A stretch of 64,000 bases of DNA. It comes from Azolla caroliniana (lineage: Eukaryota > Polypodiophyta). The stretch spans positions 2,232,001 through 2,296,000 of the forward strand of contig JBHGNT010000005.1 of assembly GCA_043228905.1 (NCBI GenBank). Direction: 5' to 3'. The notes below the pieces were generated by a model. The model saw only the letters and a program-made list of their open reading frames with translations. It ran no database searches and was not told the DNA's origin. How positions within the stretch are numbered: the first letter of the stretch is position 1; the number at the start of each line of letters is the position of its first letter. Below are positions 46,925-59,920 of the stretch, piece after piece. Position numbers and translations under genes: made by a program.

Positions 46925-47905
46925 ATGTTTTTTCTTCTTTTTTTCCAAAGAAAACACTACTTTCCATTAGTTAGCAAACAAAGTACATCAAAGTTCAGCC
47001 ATAATCAACAAAACTCACACTACTCCACACAAAACTAAGCATAATCCCGACCTTGCTATTTACAACAAAAGTATCCCGCTAACTCTTTTTACATGGTAAC
47101 CACATAATTACATCTTTTGTCCACTAATGGAAGCCAATGACGGAAACAACCATCTCAGTGCTTGGTAGTTCCATTTAGGCCCTGGCGTTGAATTTACCAT
47201 CATAGGAGAACGACCCCATTTCAACAAAAACTTTGACCGAGCCCTTTTTGCTTCATCCGAGTTCCCTTCAATTGAGTTGTATTGTCCGCGCAACCAAGAT
47301 ACCAGCTCGAACCAAATGTTTAACAACACTTCACCGCTGGGAGTTTTCGTTGCTAAAAAACAAACATACATCGTCTGGTCCAAATGTGCCAGATCCAGAA
47401 GCATGCCACCAACATCCATATCTCCTCAAAAAAACTAGAGTTTGTACTAGGTTTCACTCCAACACATTTGAATACACTGCCATGTGGATTTAGTTGTTCC
47501 GTCTAGCCTTCCCTAGTTAGCTTCAAACCATGTAAGGACCCCCACACAACTCTCCCATTCACACCACATGCTGCCACTATCCTGAGACTTCTACCCCAAA
47601 TGCTTATTGCCTCTGCACAGTTCCAAAAACAGTGAGGTATCGATTCCAAAGAGTGACCACATAACTTACAACCAGCCTCCCCACCACGACACCTTATCCA
47701 CTCCCCTACGGGTATTGCCTTATGACTAAGAAGCCAAAACCAAACCTTTATTTTTTCTGGCATATCCAATGCCCAAAGTCTCCTCCAAAACGACTTCAAC
47801 AAGTCATCTGATATGCCTTTATCCCTCCAACTATTGTGAGTCTGAGTAGCGCCCACTGATTTGGAGCCAATGATTTTAATATGATGCCGACCCAAAACAC
47901 ATATT
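46925..47905 (-). mobile_element. Decayed LINE 3' end with zinc-binding domain (copy B)
   Basis: The minus strand encodes MPEKIKVWFWLLSHKAIPVG, then C-x2-CGHSLESIPHCFW-x2-C, then WGRSLRIVAACGVNG. This is the zf-RVT pattern (Cys pair, then His and Cys). A second block ends in LFPSLASISGQKM. The 3' tail lies near 46925-46970 and reads, on the minus strand, ACTAATGGAAAGTAGTGTTTTC before T/A-rich DNA. Layout matches copies A and D. It is the best preserved copy, with 130 codons open at 47503-47895, but it is broken elsewhere. Confidence 0.7.
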
Positions 47906-50159
47906 TGGACCTCCTCATGGGAGAAAAACCATTAAGAGTTACCCACATTATAACTCTCTTTTTCAATCTATATTATTCTCATTTATTTTAATTATTCAAA
48001 ACTCCTTAGTCATTGATATCGTTTTTTTCCTTTACATCAAGATAGTATAAATATGGCTTTTAGGAAATATATTCAACTTTATGCATGCAACCGAGGTCCG
48101 ACACCTTTCTTCAAAACTCTTGTATGAGTACATTTGCTAGTTAAGTGTTCCTGAGAAATAAACATTTGGTGCAACTTGCAATGCACATATTTGAAAGAAT
48201 GAACCTTATGAGTTTGAGTGCGATTGAAATGATCAAGCATTTACCCCTTATGATTTAGCCAAAGGCTAGTAACTCGTATGTATATGTTATTAGATGATTA
48301 CCTCGAGATAGACCAATGAAAGTTATGACTCATTCTTGATTGGTGCATGCACTTATTCTATTGTAGCTTGTTTCAACTACATAAATAACGTCATGGTCAT
48401 AATTTTCCTCCAATGTCAATGATGACAAAATGTTTAATTTTGTCCAACTTCCATGAGTGGCATAGAAAATGTGCGGCGAATAGAATGGTGAGTGGAAGTT
48501 GTTTGAAATTTATATTCTCGATAAATAAGTAAAATAACGATTGATTATAGATTCTTTGTGAGTTTTACAAAACTATAAGTCCATCCATGAGTCCAATAAC
48601 GTATGTCTCTTGAGTTCACAAAAATGGGAAAGTGTTAAAAAAAGTGATAGGCGTCAAAGATAATGCAAGATAGAGAAGGTATATGTACTATATTAATGTA
48701 TACTTATACTCCAAAAAATCGCTCCACGTTGATGCACGAATACATTCCTGTCTAGATTGTAACTCATTGGCATTACTTTTTCAAGATGAGTTTGTAAAAT
48801 TCGTGCTACAACTTCTCAACCTCAACTTGTTTTGATGGATTCAGCCATTCTCCCTCCAATCAAAACAAAACCAATATGTACGGTCTAATAATTAATTCAC
48901 GCTATCCTCTCAAAAACAATTCTATACCTCTCTAGCACCGAAAAGTTATTTTTCGATGTTGATTAATTTGTTTTTTATAAGAGAAGAATTCCAATGCTTT
49001 TCTTCGCAAGTGTTTTATATTTTATTTTTTTGAAATAATTGTTTTAGCTTCTTTTGCAATTTAGAAGAACACTTGTGATCATGTTGTGTTATTTGATATG
49101 CTCATTGCTTACCTTAACAAGAATCATTTGTTTGGGCAAACTTGTTGTCGATGTGGACATCGTGTAGCAATTGTAGACATGGGACATTTTTCAAATGCTT
49201 TCTATGTTCATCCTTGTGTTGTTTCTCAAGAAAAGGCATGTTTAGGCTTCCAACACAAATTCTTTAATATTAAGTATTTGGATAAAACTAAAATATTAAG
49301 GATGGAAAGCTTCAAAACTAGATATGAGTCTTTAACCATCCAAAATTTCCCTTCTTCATGAGATAATGATGTTGACTATCTATATCCATCACAATTCTTC
49401 ATATAAATCAAATTTTTTGCTCGATGTATCTATGTGAATAACACTTCTCCAAATAAATTTTACTTTCCGAGAAATCTATATTTCCTTAACACAACGTATC
49501 GCATGGCATGCGACCAAAGGAAGTACAACCCTTTACACCAAAACATGGAGAAAGAGAATATTATTCAATATATCGTGGTAAATAACATTTCTCGAATTGT
49601 TCTTAATAAAATCCTCCAATAATTTTACTTTCTCATCACTCTTTTGTCCCCCCCCCCCCCCCCCCTTCTTTACTACCAACAACATATAACAAGGTACATG
49701 ACTCAAGAAAGCATGACCCATACATAAAATCAAAAGCGTGACAAGGAAGAAGAAGAGATGAATTTGAAGTCTTTATATTCCAGATGGTTATCGTGCATGA
49801 ATCACAAAAGGTACCCTTGTGGATAGTTATGCCAGATGGTTATCAAGAATTACAAAAGGTACCCTTGTGGATAGTTATGCGAGTGAGTGTGTGTGTTGGG
49901 GGGGGGGTCAAAAGTTTTGATAAAATTGTAAGCTAATTTGGCTTTCTCGGGGCTTGGTTTGTCTTTTCATTATCTTAACTCAGAAGATCTCCATGGCATA
50001 GTATTAAAAGGAAAAAAGGAAGACGAGTATGGGCCGTCTTGTGGTACCAAAGAGCCGCCCTCCCCCCCCCCACTCCCCATCAATTTAGCTACGAGTGATG
50101 CGTGTCCCTTTCCTTTCCTTTCCTTTTGCTTGCTCTTTGTGTGTGTGTATTGAGTGTGT
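47906..50159. other. AT-rich intergenic DNA
   Basis: No gene is supported. It contains a run of 18 C (49648-49665), shorter G or C runs near 49900 and 50060, and a tandem duplication of about 52 bp (CCAGATGGTTATC at 49780 and 49832, each followed by CAAAAGGTACCCTTGTGG). Confidence 0.5.
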
Positions 50160-50358
50160 AAGATACATACATACACGCACATATACATAGGTACATGCAT
50201 ACATACATGCATATATACATACATACATATGTACATGCATGCAAACATACATACATACATACATACATACATACATACATAATATACATACATGTATATA
50301 TGCAAACATACATACATACATACATATATACATACATACATGTATGTATGTATGTATA
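50160..50358. repeat. (ACAT)n microsatellite, about 200 bp
   Basis: A long, slightly interrupted run of CATA/TACA units, turning into GTAT on the same strand at 50340-50357, so the array ends in a palindrome. GA repeats follow at about 50459-50479 and 50590-50615. It sits about 0.5-0.7 kb upstream of the CLC start codon. Confidence 0.9.
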
Positions 50359-50729
50359 GAGAGAAAGAAAGATATATTAACGTCTTCTAAGACCAAAATT
50401 GGCCCATGAGACAATTGGTTTACAAAAAAAGAAGAAGAGGGGTACTTTACCCATTCATAGAGAGAGAGAGAGAGAGAAAGAAATATTAACGTGTTCTAAG
50501 GCCAAATTTGGGCCCCTTCTCTCTGCTCCTCTTTCTAAGAAGCTTTTGTTCTTTTTCCTCTGTTTTTTTGTTAGATACGAAATTTGTGCAGAGAGAGAGA
50601 GAGAGAGAGAGAGACTGTAGATACTTACGATAAAGAAGAAAACTGTAGGAGTAGAACCAGACTGTAGTAGTAAAAAAGAACAAGACGAAATGCCTCTGTC
50701 GACACCTCTCTCTCTCTCTCTCCCTCGAT

Positions 50730-50743
50730 TTATATATATATAA
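50730..50743 (+). promoter_or_regulatory. Probable TATA box of the CLC gene
   Basis: TTATATATATATAA lies about 106-119 bases upstream of the CLC ATG and is followed by a CT-rich patch (CTCTTCTTCATCTGTC), a usual plant core-promoter layout. The start site would fall near 50765-50775. Confidence 0.5.
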
Positions 50744-50848
50744 TCTCTTCTTCATCTGTCTAATCTAAAAGAACATAGGAAATATAAAGAAGTTGCTTCT
50801 GTTCTGTATCTGTTCTTCTCATCTCTGATAGTGCACCCCCAGTTATCC

Positions 50849-53800
50849 ATGGGTGAACCATCGGAGCTTCAAGAAGAGCTCATAGAGCAATCAAAAGACC
50901 TTCAAGACCTCTCTCCCCTCGATCTTCCCCAAACAGAGTATTTATCTGGCGATGGCGATGGCCGTGATGATGATGATGATGATGTTGTCTTCTTTCCTTC
51001 CTTCCACGTGTCAGAACTTCGTAAAACATCATCCTTTCTCTCATCTTTCCAGAATCCTATCAATCTACACCGTGGCTCGTCCCAGATCGCAATTATTGGT
51101 TCGAAATATGCTCCTGTAGAGAGTCTCGATTATGAGTAAGTATAGAATTGATCTCCTTCCATTGCTTGGCTCATCTTAAACCCATGTTATTATGAGTGTC
51201 TTGATTGATTGAGTTGATACATTTGAAAGCTTATTTTTTGTTGCCTAATTTTCTGATCCATCATTATCATGTTGATTGGTTAGATCAATACATATTAAAA
51301 GCTAATATGACCTTGCGCTTTTGTCCAGCTTAAACTCTTCATTATGAGTAAGTACACCAAAGAGCTTATTCTGCATTTTCTTTTATCTATCCCCTAATTA
51401 CCTGATTATGAATAGTCCATTAAAACTAATTTACATTATTTGATCCATTTTCTACTATTATAAGATCGGCGAGTACATTGAAAGCTAATATCCCGATCCA
51501 TTATAATCAATCATCTCAATAAGAGTCTAGAAAGCAGATTCTAGTGGGCAATTAAATCTCTTTTCTTTACATGTTTAATGGAAGGTTGAAGCTTATATGG
51601 CTAATGAATGCCATTGGTAAGCGTATCCTCATATAGCTATAGACATTGATAGACATATGCACGTTTATACTGGATTGCATTTCCAACTGGACCGTTAGAT
51701 CGTAATATGAAGGATGGATTGTCTTACACCAAGCCTTTTTTTCTGCTTTAGATGACAGGTATATACATATGTCTAGGCACATACATAATGTGGGTCTTAT
51801 GAATCTGTTTTCTTGTCTCTCTTCGGTAGAATTATAGAGAATGACGTGTTCAAGCAAGACTGGCGGACAAGGACGAGAGGGCAGATTTTTCAGTACATCG
51901 CGCTAAAATGGACACTAGCTTGTCTCGTCGGTCTTCTTACTGGCATCACTGGCATCGCCATCAACTTTGCGGTTGAAAACATTGCTGGATTCAAGCTCCT
52001 CAAAGCTACAAGCTATATCCAAAATGACAGGTCTTCTTCTTCACAGGAATGTTTTTTGAACTTTGGCATGATGCTAACCTCGTATATTTGTGTACATGTA
52101 TAAAGGTGTCAATTTGTCATTAGAAATCATGTTGTTTTTACTTTGTTTAGTAATCATGTTATTTTAGTTAGTTTGTTTGAAAAATAGGACAAAAGCATGA
52201 AATGGTGGTGCCAACTACTTGCAACCCAAGTGATCATTATTTAAACCATACCTTTTTTAACTTTATCGTACCAAATATTGGTTTTTATCTTGACGATTTC
52301 TTTCCAACAAGGGATCGTACTACAAAAATATGCAAAAGAAGATACAATACTACTACAATTTTATTTGTAGAAATACCCGAGAACCACCATTTCATGATTT
52401 TACCCATTTAAAATGAATATGTAGTTTGTTGTGAAGTGGAAATAATTTCGTGTAGCACATACACTCTGGATCTTTTGAAATTAGAAAATCTAACCATTTT
52501 GGGATCATGAAGAGTTTTATGCCATTTAAGCATGTATGTTTTGATTTTCCAGGATATTTGTTGGCTTTGCTATATTGGTTTTAAGCAATCTCTTGTTGGT
52601 GCTCTCTTCGGTATTGCTATGTACGTTTGTTGGCCCTGCCGCAGCTGGCTCTGGAATTCCAGAAGTTAAAGCTTATCTCAATGGCATTGATGCTCCCAAC
52701 ATTCTTTCCCTTAGAACGTTACTAGTGAAGGTATTTTTCAAATCTCAACATTTTGTTTCATATATCTCTTATCATTTGGGTTTCCTTGGATCTATTCATT
52801 TATCAATCATCCTTTGTGGTTTGGTCCTAAACCCTAAACACTTTTAGTAGAGATTCTCGTAATGTGCTGCTTTTTGAGAAATTTGAAAAAATTGTAGATG
52901 ATTTCAAAACCAGGCAGGTGCACTTGTATTGATTAGGATTTTGTTTTCGCCTTCCATTAAGATGCTTAGACAACATTTCAGATAATCTTTAGAGTGCTGT
53001 TAAGCAGTATTTTTTCCCCAGCAATATTGACATTCATTTTGGGGTTTTTTCACCTCCTATTGAGGGTTTCCCCTAGTAATATAAGTTATAAAAGGGAATT
53101 CAGCTTTGACCTTCCACGCTAAACTTTTTTATAGACTTTGTTTTTTTTGAGTTTCTTAAGCAATACATCATCCACACTGTCTTTTGCACACTTTAGCATC
53201 ATTTTGTGAGTTCTGGCATAATATTGAGGGTTATGTAAAGAAGTGATTTCTAAAAGAGGAAAGAAGCAGCAAAAAGAAGAAAGGGAATTGTTTACGATTA
53301 GATAAATTTTCAGGTCTTTGGTAGCATAGGTTCTGTTGCGGGGGGACTTGATGTGGGAAAGGAAGGGCCTTTGGTACACACGGGGGCTTGCATTGCTGCA
53401 TTTTTAAGCCAAGGGGGTTCAAAGCGATACAACATATCATGGAGATGGTTGCGATATTTCAAGAACGATAGAGACAGGAGAGATCTAGTCACATGTGGAG
53501 CTGCAGCTGGAGTGGCGGCTGCCTTCAGAGCACCTGTTGGTGGTGTCTTGTTTGCACTAGAAGAAGTAGCTTCGTGGTAAGTTTTTTCAATCACGTAATT
53601 AGCTTGCTCGAAGTTCAGCCCTGACTTGTGAATCTATAAACAATCCTTTGTTATTAGATCTAATTGGTGGATGTCTCTTATTTCCAGGTGGCGTAGTGCG
53701 CTTTTGTGGAGAGCATTTTTCACTACTGCATTGGTTGCTGTTATACTTCAATGGACTATTAGTTATTGCGGTGATGGGAATTGTGGATTATATGGTACTG

Positions 53801-55837
53801 GGGGCTTGATACTGTACAACATTGGGGATATATCAATTCAATTTGGACTTGTAGAGCTCGTGCCTGTTGTGATTCTAGGATTGATTGGTGGATTTCTTGG
53901 GAGCTTGTTCACCTACTTCAATGGAAAGATCATTGAATTCTACTCTATTTTACATAATAAGTAGGTAACAAAGCACATACCTAGTTGTCCAAGTTTTAGG
54001 ATCACATTCATTGACCTTTGTTTTTCTTTTTTTCTTTTCTTTTTCTTTTGTAGACATGGACCAATGCTGAAGATCTTTCATGCTGTTATCATATCACTCA
54101 TTACTTCAGCATGTGTCATTGGTCTTCCATGGTTGGGTGCATGTACCGCATGTCCTTCCGACCTTGATGAAGAGTGCCCTAGCACAGGGAGCTCAGGAAA
54201 CTTCAAACAATTTACATGCCCGGAAGGCCATTACAATGACCTCGCCGGCTTGTTTTTCAACATAAATGATGATGTTGTAAGAAACCTCTTTAGTGTTGGC
54301 ACAACCAATGAGTTCCAATATAGGTCTTTAGCCATATATCTTGCTTCAAGTTATATGCTAGCTCTTTTGACATATGGTACCCCGGTTCCATCAGGTCTTT
54401 TCATACCAGTAATCATCACTGGAGCTACATATGGTCGTATGATTGGCATGGTCATGAGATCACTAAACAGTGACCTTTCACAGCTTGATGAAGGTCTGTA
54501 TGCCATATTGGGTGCAGCATCTTTCTTAGGAGGCTCAATGAGAATGACTGTTTCTATATGTGTTATCCTTCTTGAGCTCACTAACAACCTCTTAATGCTT
54601 CCGTTGACAATGCTGGTTCTCTTGATCTCCAAAACAATTGGTGACATGTTCAACCATAGTGTATATGATCAAATTGTCCATATAAAGGCATTGCCTTTCC
54701 TTGAAGAGCATCCTGAACCATACATGAAGCATTTGATAGCTTATGATGTGTGTAGCCGCCCACTTCACACTTTTAGCACTGTTGAGATGGTTATAAATGT
54801 TGTCGATGTCTTACGGAGAACCAATCATAATGCATTTCCAGTGATCGGCATCGACATGGCATCAAAAAAACCCATCCTTTATGGCCTCATCCTTCGATCT
54901 CATCTATTGGTATTGTTGAAAAGCAAAGTTTTTCTTCCATCGCGGAATATTGATAATGAATATGACATCAGCAAAAATTTCCGCTCTTCGGATTTCGGCA
55001 AGCCAGGATCAGGGAAGAGTATAACAATTGATGATATTGAGATCAGTCCACATGAGCTTGAAATGTATATAGATCTTCATCCATATACAAATACTTCACC
55101 CTATACGGTTGTTGACACTATGTCATTGGCCAAGACATTTACATTATTCCGGCGCTTGGGGTTGCGACATCTATGTGTTGTACCTAAAGTCCAAACTGTA
55201 AGCCCTTTCAAGTTTCTTTGCACTCGAATGTTACTCATTTTTTCATGGCTTTCTGTGGATGTATGTCGAACCATTCATTACTATAGATGCTTATATACTT
55301 GCACATAGGCATGCATCCATACATACATATATACATGTGTGTGTTTGTACGTTTATGTTGGGGGGCATGATGAAATATGTAACTTATGTGTTTAACAGAA
55401 GGCACCTCGTTTGTACATTTTTTATGCCTTGGCCTCTATAAAATGTCTATATTTACAAATAGAATAAAGAAAGAGTTCAATGCATGAGAATTTTACCAAA
55501 AAAGGATTTGAAATTAGGCCTGAAATGCATGTGATATTGAGTGTTTGTATGGGTATGCACATATTATGTAAGTATGTGTGTGTGTGTGTGTGTGTGTGTG
55601 CATGCATGCATGCATGTATAGTTTACATGTATATCAAAACTTATATATGCACATACTTTGTATTTGTAGGGTCCACCAGTTATTGGTATATTGACACGGC
55701 ACGATTTCATGGCCGAGCACATTCTCAGTTTATTCCCGCACCTAAGCCATAGCAAATGGAAAAGGTTACGTGTTCGACCCTCCCTTATAATGAAAGCAGT
55801 GGAATGGGGAAATTTTTGGAGGCCCAGTAGGTTCTGA
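50849..55837 (+). CDS. CLC: CLC-type chloride channel/antiporter, seven exons
   Basis: Exons are 50849-51135, 51830-52030, 52553-52730, 53314-53576, 53688-53960, 54054-55197 and 55670-55837. All introns are GT-AG and phases agree, giving 837 aa. Plant CLCs of this clade (a/b/c/g) move anions across the vacuolar membrane. SQIAIIGSKYAPVESLDYE ahead of the first helices is close to plant CLC-c. The selectivity motif is GSGIPE (about 195-200), with Ser as in chloride-preferring CLCs, not Pro as in nitrate-preferring CLC-a. The gating Glu is present in GKEGP (E239), and the proton-pathway Glu in FALEE (about 305/306), so an anion/proton exchanger is likely. PSGLFIPVIITGA and LGGSMRMTVSICVILLE are conserved. 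Two CBS domains lie at the C-terminus (around DVCSRPLHTF and NTSPYTVVDT; the second is completed by GILTRHDFMAEH in exon 7). The donor after exon 2 (GTCTTC) is weak. The acidic N-terminus is a likely cytosolic sorting region. Confidence 0.93.
55575..55600. repeat. (GT)n microsatellite in last CLC intron
   Basis: About 13 GT units followed by GCATGCATGCATGCATG, all within the intron before exon 7. Confidence 0.85.
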
Positions 55838-58264
55838 AGGACATCTCTCTTCAGGGCAATGTCTTTGTGTAAGGAAAATGAATGTCTTGCTTGATATAAT
55901 GTCCTCAATTCTTTCATTCCTTATTTTTTTCTTCTATTGATTATATCCATGGAGATAAACTTCTATATGATAATGACTCTCTGTTCATATGTATACAACT
56001 TTATTTGATTCAGTACATATCGGCTAAGAACGCATCTAGGAAACATGTTGGTTATGGTTGCTAATGCAATTGGTTGATATTCTTTGAAATGTTCCTTGTA
56101 ATTTTGGTTCATAATGAGCTTTATTGTTTCTTTTTAGGTGAACTATTTTGGGCTCTAGTCTTTGTTTATCAAGAGACACAATGTCATTAGCTGTTCATTC
56201 TGCAAGTAGAGTTTTTTTCTTATCCAAAACATTGACAACATGTCAAAACATTGCACAGGGGACTTTCAATGCATATTGTCCATATAGACGGAGGGTGGAA
56301 AAGGTAATTTAGGTAGGCAACGTGTATGTGCCATTGTATATGTGAAGTGTGTTCACATGTAGTGAAGAAGCATTTTGGCAAATTTGATGTGTGATTGCAT
56401 AGAAGTCGCAAGAGACGAAATGGAATGGTGATCCAAATCATGTATTGCTTAAAATCGGATGTGAAGGCATGTTTGAGTGCATGCTCACATGTGGCGGGGA
56501 AGCATGGTAGCAAATTTGATGTTTGTTCGAGTGAAAGTTTGAAGAGAGGAAATGGCATGGCGATCCACGTCACTTATTTGTTGAAATCTGAATATAATTT
56601 ATTTGTCAAAGTTGAACATTGAGAAGGAAACAAGATTATAGTGTGGAGACGGAGAAATTGAGAATCTTTCTACCACTAAGATCACATCCATGTGAACATT
56701 TTCCCTTGGGAAGTTGTTGACATTATAAAATGCATGTGAACAATCATGATGAAATCAATTTTAAATCGAAATCATCATTTCATGTGGGCCAAGACTTATT
56801 TAATGAGGCCTCTATTATACCACTCTCTTTTGGTGCTTTCCTCGCTTTGCAAGTGTGTGAAACAACTTGGTTTTGTTGACTATCTTGTGGATATATCAAA
56901 GCGTGGCATTATCACGCACAATCATTTCAGCAAGGTTGAGATATGTGAGGGAGCTAGTGTGGCCTAGGCATAGAATGATATGTCTATGCATCTAGCTAGT
57001 TGAGATGGTGGTGACTCGATTCTATGGAGCGGTTGAGCGGCAAGGTTAATTATAATCATGTACCTCAATGTTCTTTAGATAAGATCGAGTCAAAGAATCA
57101 AGTTGCTAGGATTTGGCATCTATGTGTACATTGTGCATTCCTTGATCAATAAATAAACAATATATCCATGGTTACAATTGTTCTATGTAGTCCCAAGTAG
57201 GAATTCTTGTGAATTTACCTAAAGTTTGTGAGTTCATACTAAAGTGTTTGTCTTTAGAGTTGAAGAACTTTTTCCTGGAGCATAACCCACATCTTGGCCA
57301 TTAAGGTTGTGATTTGGGGGGTTTCTCTTATGGAGACAAATGTCTCCAAACTCAGTTCGAAAACACTATAAACATTTTGTGGTCTGTTTTTTCTTTTTAT
57401 ATTACTTATTGCCTCTATCCATTAATTCAAAGCACAAAGTTAAGAATTTGATAGAACTTTACATGGACACATTCACTACAAAGTAACTTGCCATTGCATT
57501 TCGTGACCTCACAAGTTATAACCTTATGTGTGTTGGAATATCATTTCACATGGTGCTATAGGGAACTATCTAAATGATCATATGATTTTTTCGAAATTTA
57601 TATTACTAGCTTAGCTATAGGATGATCTAATATTGACAAATGAACCTAATTGTGTATCACGTAAGTATAGTATGATTTGCGTGACCATTTAGTTTTTTTA
57701 TGTGGTCCAAAGAATGATTTGTGCAATCATGTGTATTGTTGGTGTGGTACTGCATCCTTTAAATGTCTTGTGTGAACAAGCTTCAATTGCAAGATGGTTC
57801 GAAGACCCATGATTGTGGATTTGAAAGCATTATTGGAACTATTGGAGTTATTCAAAACACTACCAACTTTCTATACTTTAGCATTACCTTCTAGGATGTA
57901 ACAATGCTCTCTATTTGAAGACCACTCTAGATTTGGGGTCATTTTCCATCAAAACAAATCGAAAAAATTTATATTTTTAAGGGAAGGGGCTTATTTAAAT
58001 AGCAAGGGATTATTGTAACACGTTATTCTATAAGATTGAGATTAATTATTTGTTGTATATATCATCATGTGGAGTTAATAACCACCTTGTTGTAATACAA
58101 AGAATGAATAATTGCGTGTGCCAAATTTCCGTCCTTGCATTAAGTGACACATGAGCAAAATCTGTTCTGAAATTGTTAGTTATAATTTAGTTGTTGAATT
58201 TTTAACAATAACAAGAAACATGTTGGAAAATGCTATTGAGGTTACGTTTCACTTACTTTAGGCC
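55838..58264. other. Intergenic DNA after the CLC gene
   Basis: It begins with the CLC 3' UTR. It contains a roughly 132-bp tandem duplication at 56350-56612. The rest is AT-rich without coding support. Confidence 0.5.
56350..56612. repeat. Imperfect tandem duplication, about 132 bp
   Basis: TGTTCACATGTAGTGAAGAAGC (about 56350) recurs as TGCTCACATGTGGCGGGGAAGC (about 56482). Both are followed by GCAAATTTGATGT, GA-rich AAATGG and GGTGATCCA/GGCGATCCA. Divergence is about one in six. No function is seen. Confidence 0.75.
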
Positions 58265-59920
58265 ATGAAAAGGGGCCAATTGGGCCCGTCAAACGGATGG
58301 ATTCCAAACATGGATCTCAAACCTAGTTTCTCACACCAATTGGAGGATAGATTCAGTGCATCCATGTGGAAGGCGTGGAGTGACATTAGACAAGTGCTCA
58401 AGTCCGATCAACCTAATTCCGAACCTGCCTGGCTTAATCAATGCATCCTATGGAACCCATGTATCATAGATGAATCTGATCAACTAATTGGCTCAAGTAA
58501 GGGACTGTTATGGGGATACATTGTAGAAGGTTCAGGAAAGAGTATAGAATGTTAGAGACACTTTATGTCATTGCCAATACAAGATCAAGCCAACATACTC
58601 CATGGAATCGAGGGGGGTGGACTATGAGATCTAAAATCATTAACGCTCTATTGCTTAGAGAAGTTGCTAATCAAAGGACAACAATGGAGAAGTGGATAGG
58701 CTACAAGGAAGAGAGCTCTTTGACGCCAATATTTAGGGAACCACTAGACAAGATCAAAGGACGAGAATGGAGAAGTGGATAGGCTACAAGGAAGAGAGCT
58801 CTTTGACCCCAATAGTTAGGGAACCACTAGACGAGATCAAAGGCCATGAATTGCGAAACAATGAGGCACTAACATTGAATACAACAATTCGAGTACTTGC
58901 ATATATTGGTCATAAATGGATTATAGATCCCAATATGATGAAAGTACAACTAGAATGGCACATATGTACTCATGAGAAGACATGGCTACGTAAGGTCAGT
59001 TGGGAACCTTTGCAATGGACATGGCGTGATCCTTATGCGAGTCAAGGAAGCAAACCCATCCCTTTCTTCCAATTCACGACTAGATTGGGTTGCCACATTC
59101 TAACCACTCAAACCACGTGAATGTCGGGTTGTAAAGGTTTGGCACACATATCATGTTCCTCACATAATTATCACCAAGTTTTGGTCGAAAATTTGGAAAC
59201 AACATCATGCGAGGCGAATTACCACGTTCCAATGTCTATTAATACATAATGCACTACCGGTTGGAGTGTGGGAACCTTAGCTTTCCTAATTGTGTAGCGT
59301 GCCCAAATGCAATAGAATCAATCTGACACACTTTGTGGGAATGCCTAGAGACCCATCGAATATGGCGGGGGGTTGGCCGCCTATTGCAATTATGCTAGGT
59401 GCAAGGCACAATCAAGTGGGGAAATGTATGTTGGTTATCATGGCAAGCCCCAATTGACGGGTACGAGCATCATGAGGAGGGCATTACTTTGGTGATAAAA
59501 GCACAAGAGGTTTTTTTGTCCACCATTGGTCAACTCCTATTACTACCAAATCTCAAGTTGTGTTGGAATTGGTCAAACCAATAACTCTTTGGACTCTATG
59601 GAAACAACAATGTAGACGGATCTTCACCAACCAAACAATGCATCCGGTAATGTTAATGCAAGCGATATGGAGTGAAGTTGTAGCCACTCTAAAGAGCCAA
59701 TACGATGGCCTCAAGGGCGGCTCCGATGGAGTTGAAAGACAATGATTAGCCTTCATCCAACAATGGTCATCCTCTCCCTTTCTTGAATAATTGGACATCC
59801 ACATAAGATGGAACTATCGCATCCCTACAGGGATTTGTATATAACACTCTCATCTGTAAATTTTTATAACTAATGGAAGGAGTTTTTTTTTTTTTTTTTT
59901 TTTTTGGGGGGGGGGGGGGG
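58265..59920 (+). mobile_element. Decayed LINE 3' region (copy D)
   Basis: The + strand reads as a post-RT LINE region: SFSHQLEDRFSASMWKAWSD, then a long stretch with RVLAYIGHKW, then the zf-RVT-like block FQCLLIHNALPVGVWEP with a Cys pair and HTLWECLETHRIW (about 59220-59375). A C-terminal block AIWSEVVATLKSQYDG corresponds to the conserved end of copies A and B. The 3' tail is ACTAATGGAAGGAGT followed by T23 and G15. Stops and an internal 83-bp duplication show it is dead. It extends further 5' than the other copies. Confidence 0.65.
58684..58849. repeat. 83-bp tandem duplication inside LINE copy D
   Basis: ATGGAGAAGTGGATAGGCTA at 58684 and again at 58767. The two units differ at only a few sites, so the duplication is younger than the LINE insertion. 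Confidence 0.9.

Noticed and set aside
49970-50414. Open frames rich in Met, Tyr, Val and Cys on the minus strand
   Set aside because: They are translations of the ACAT microsatellite.
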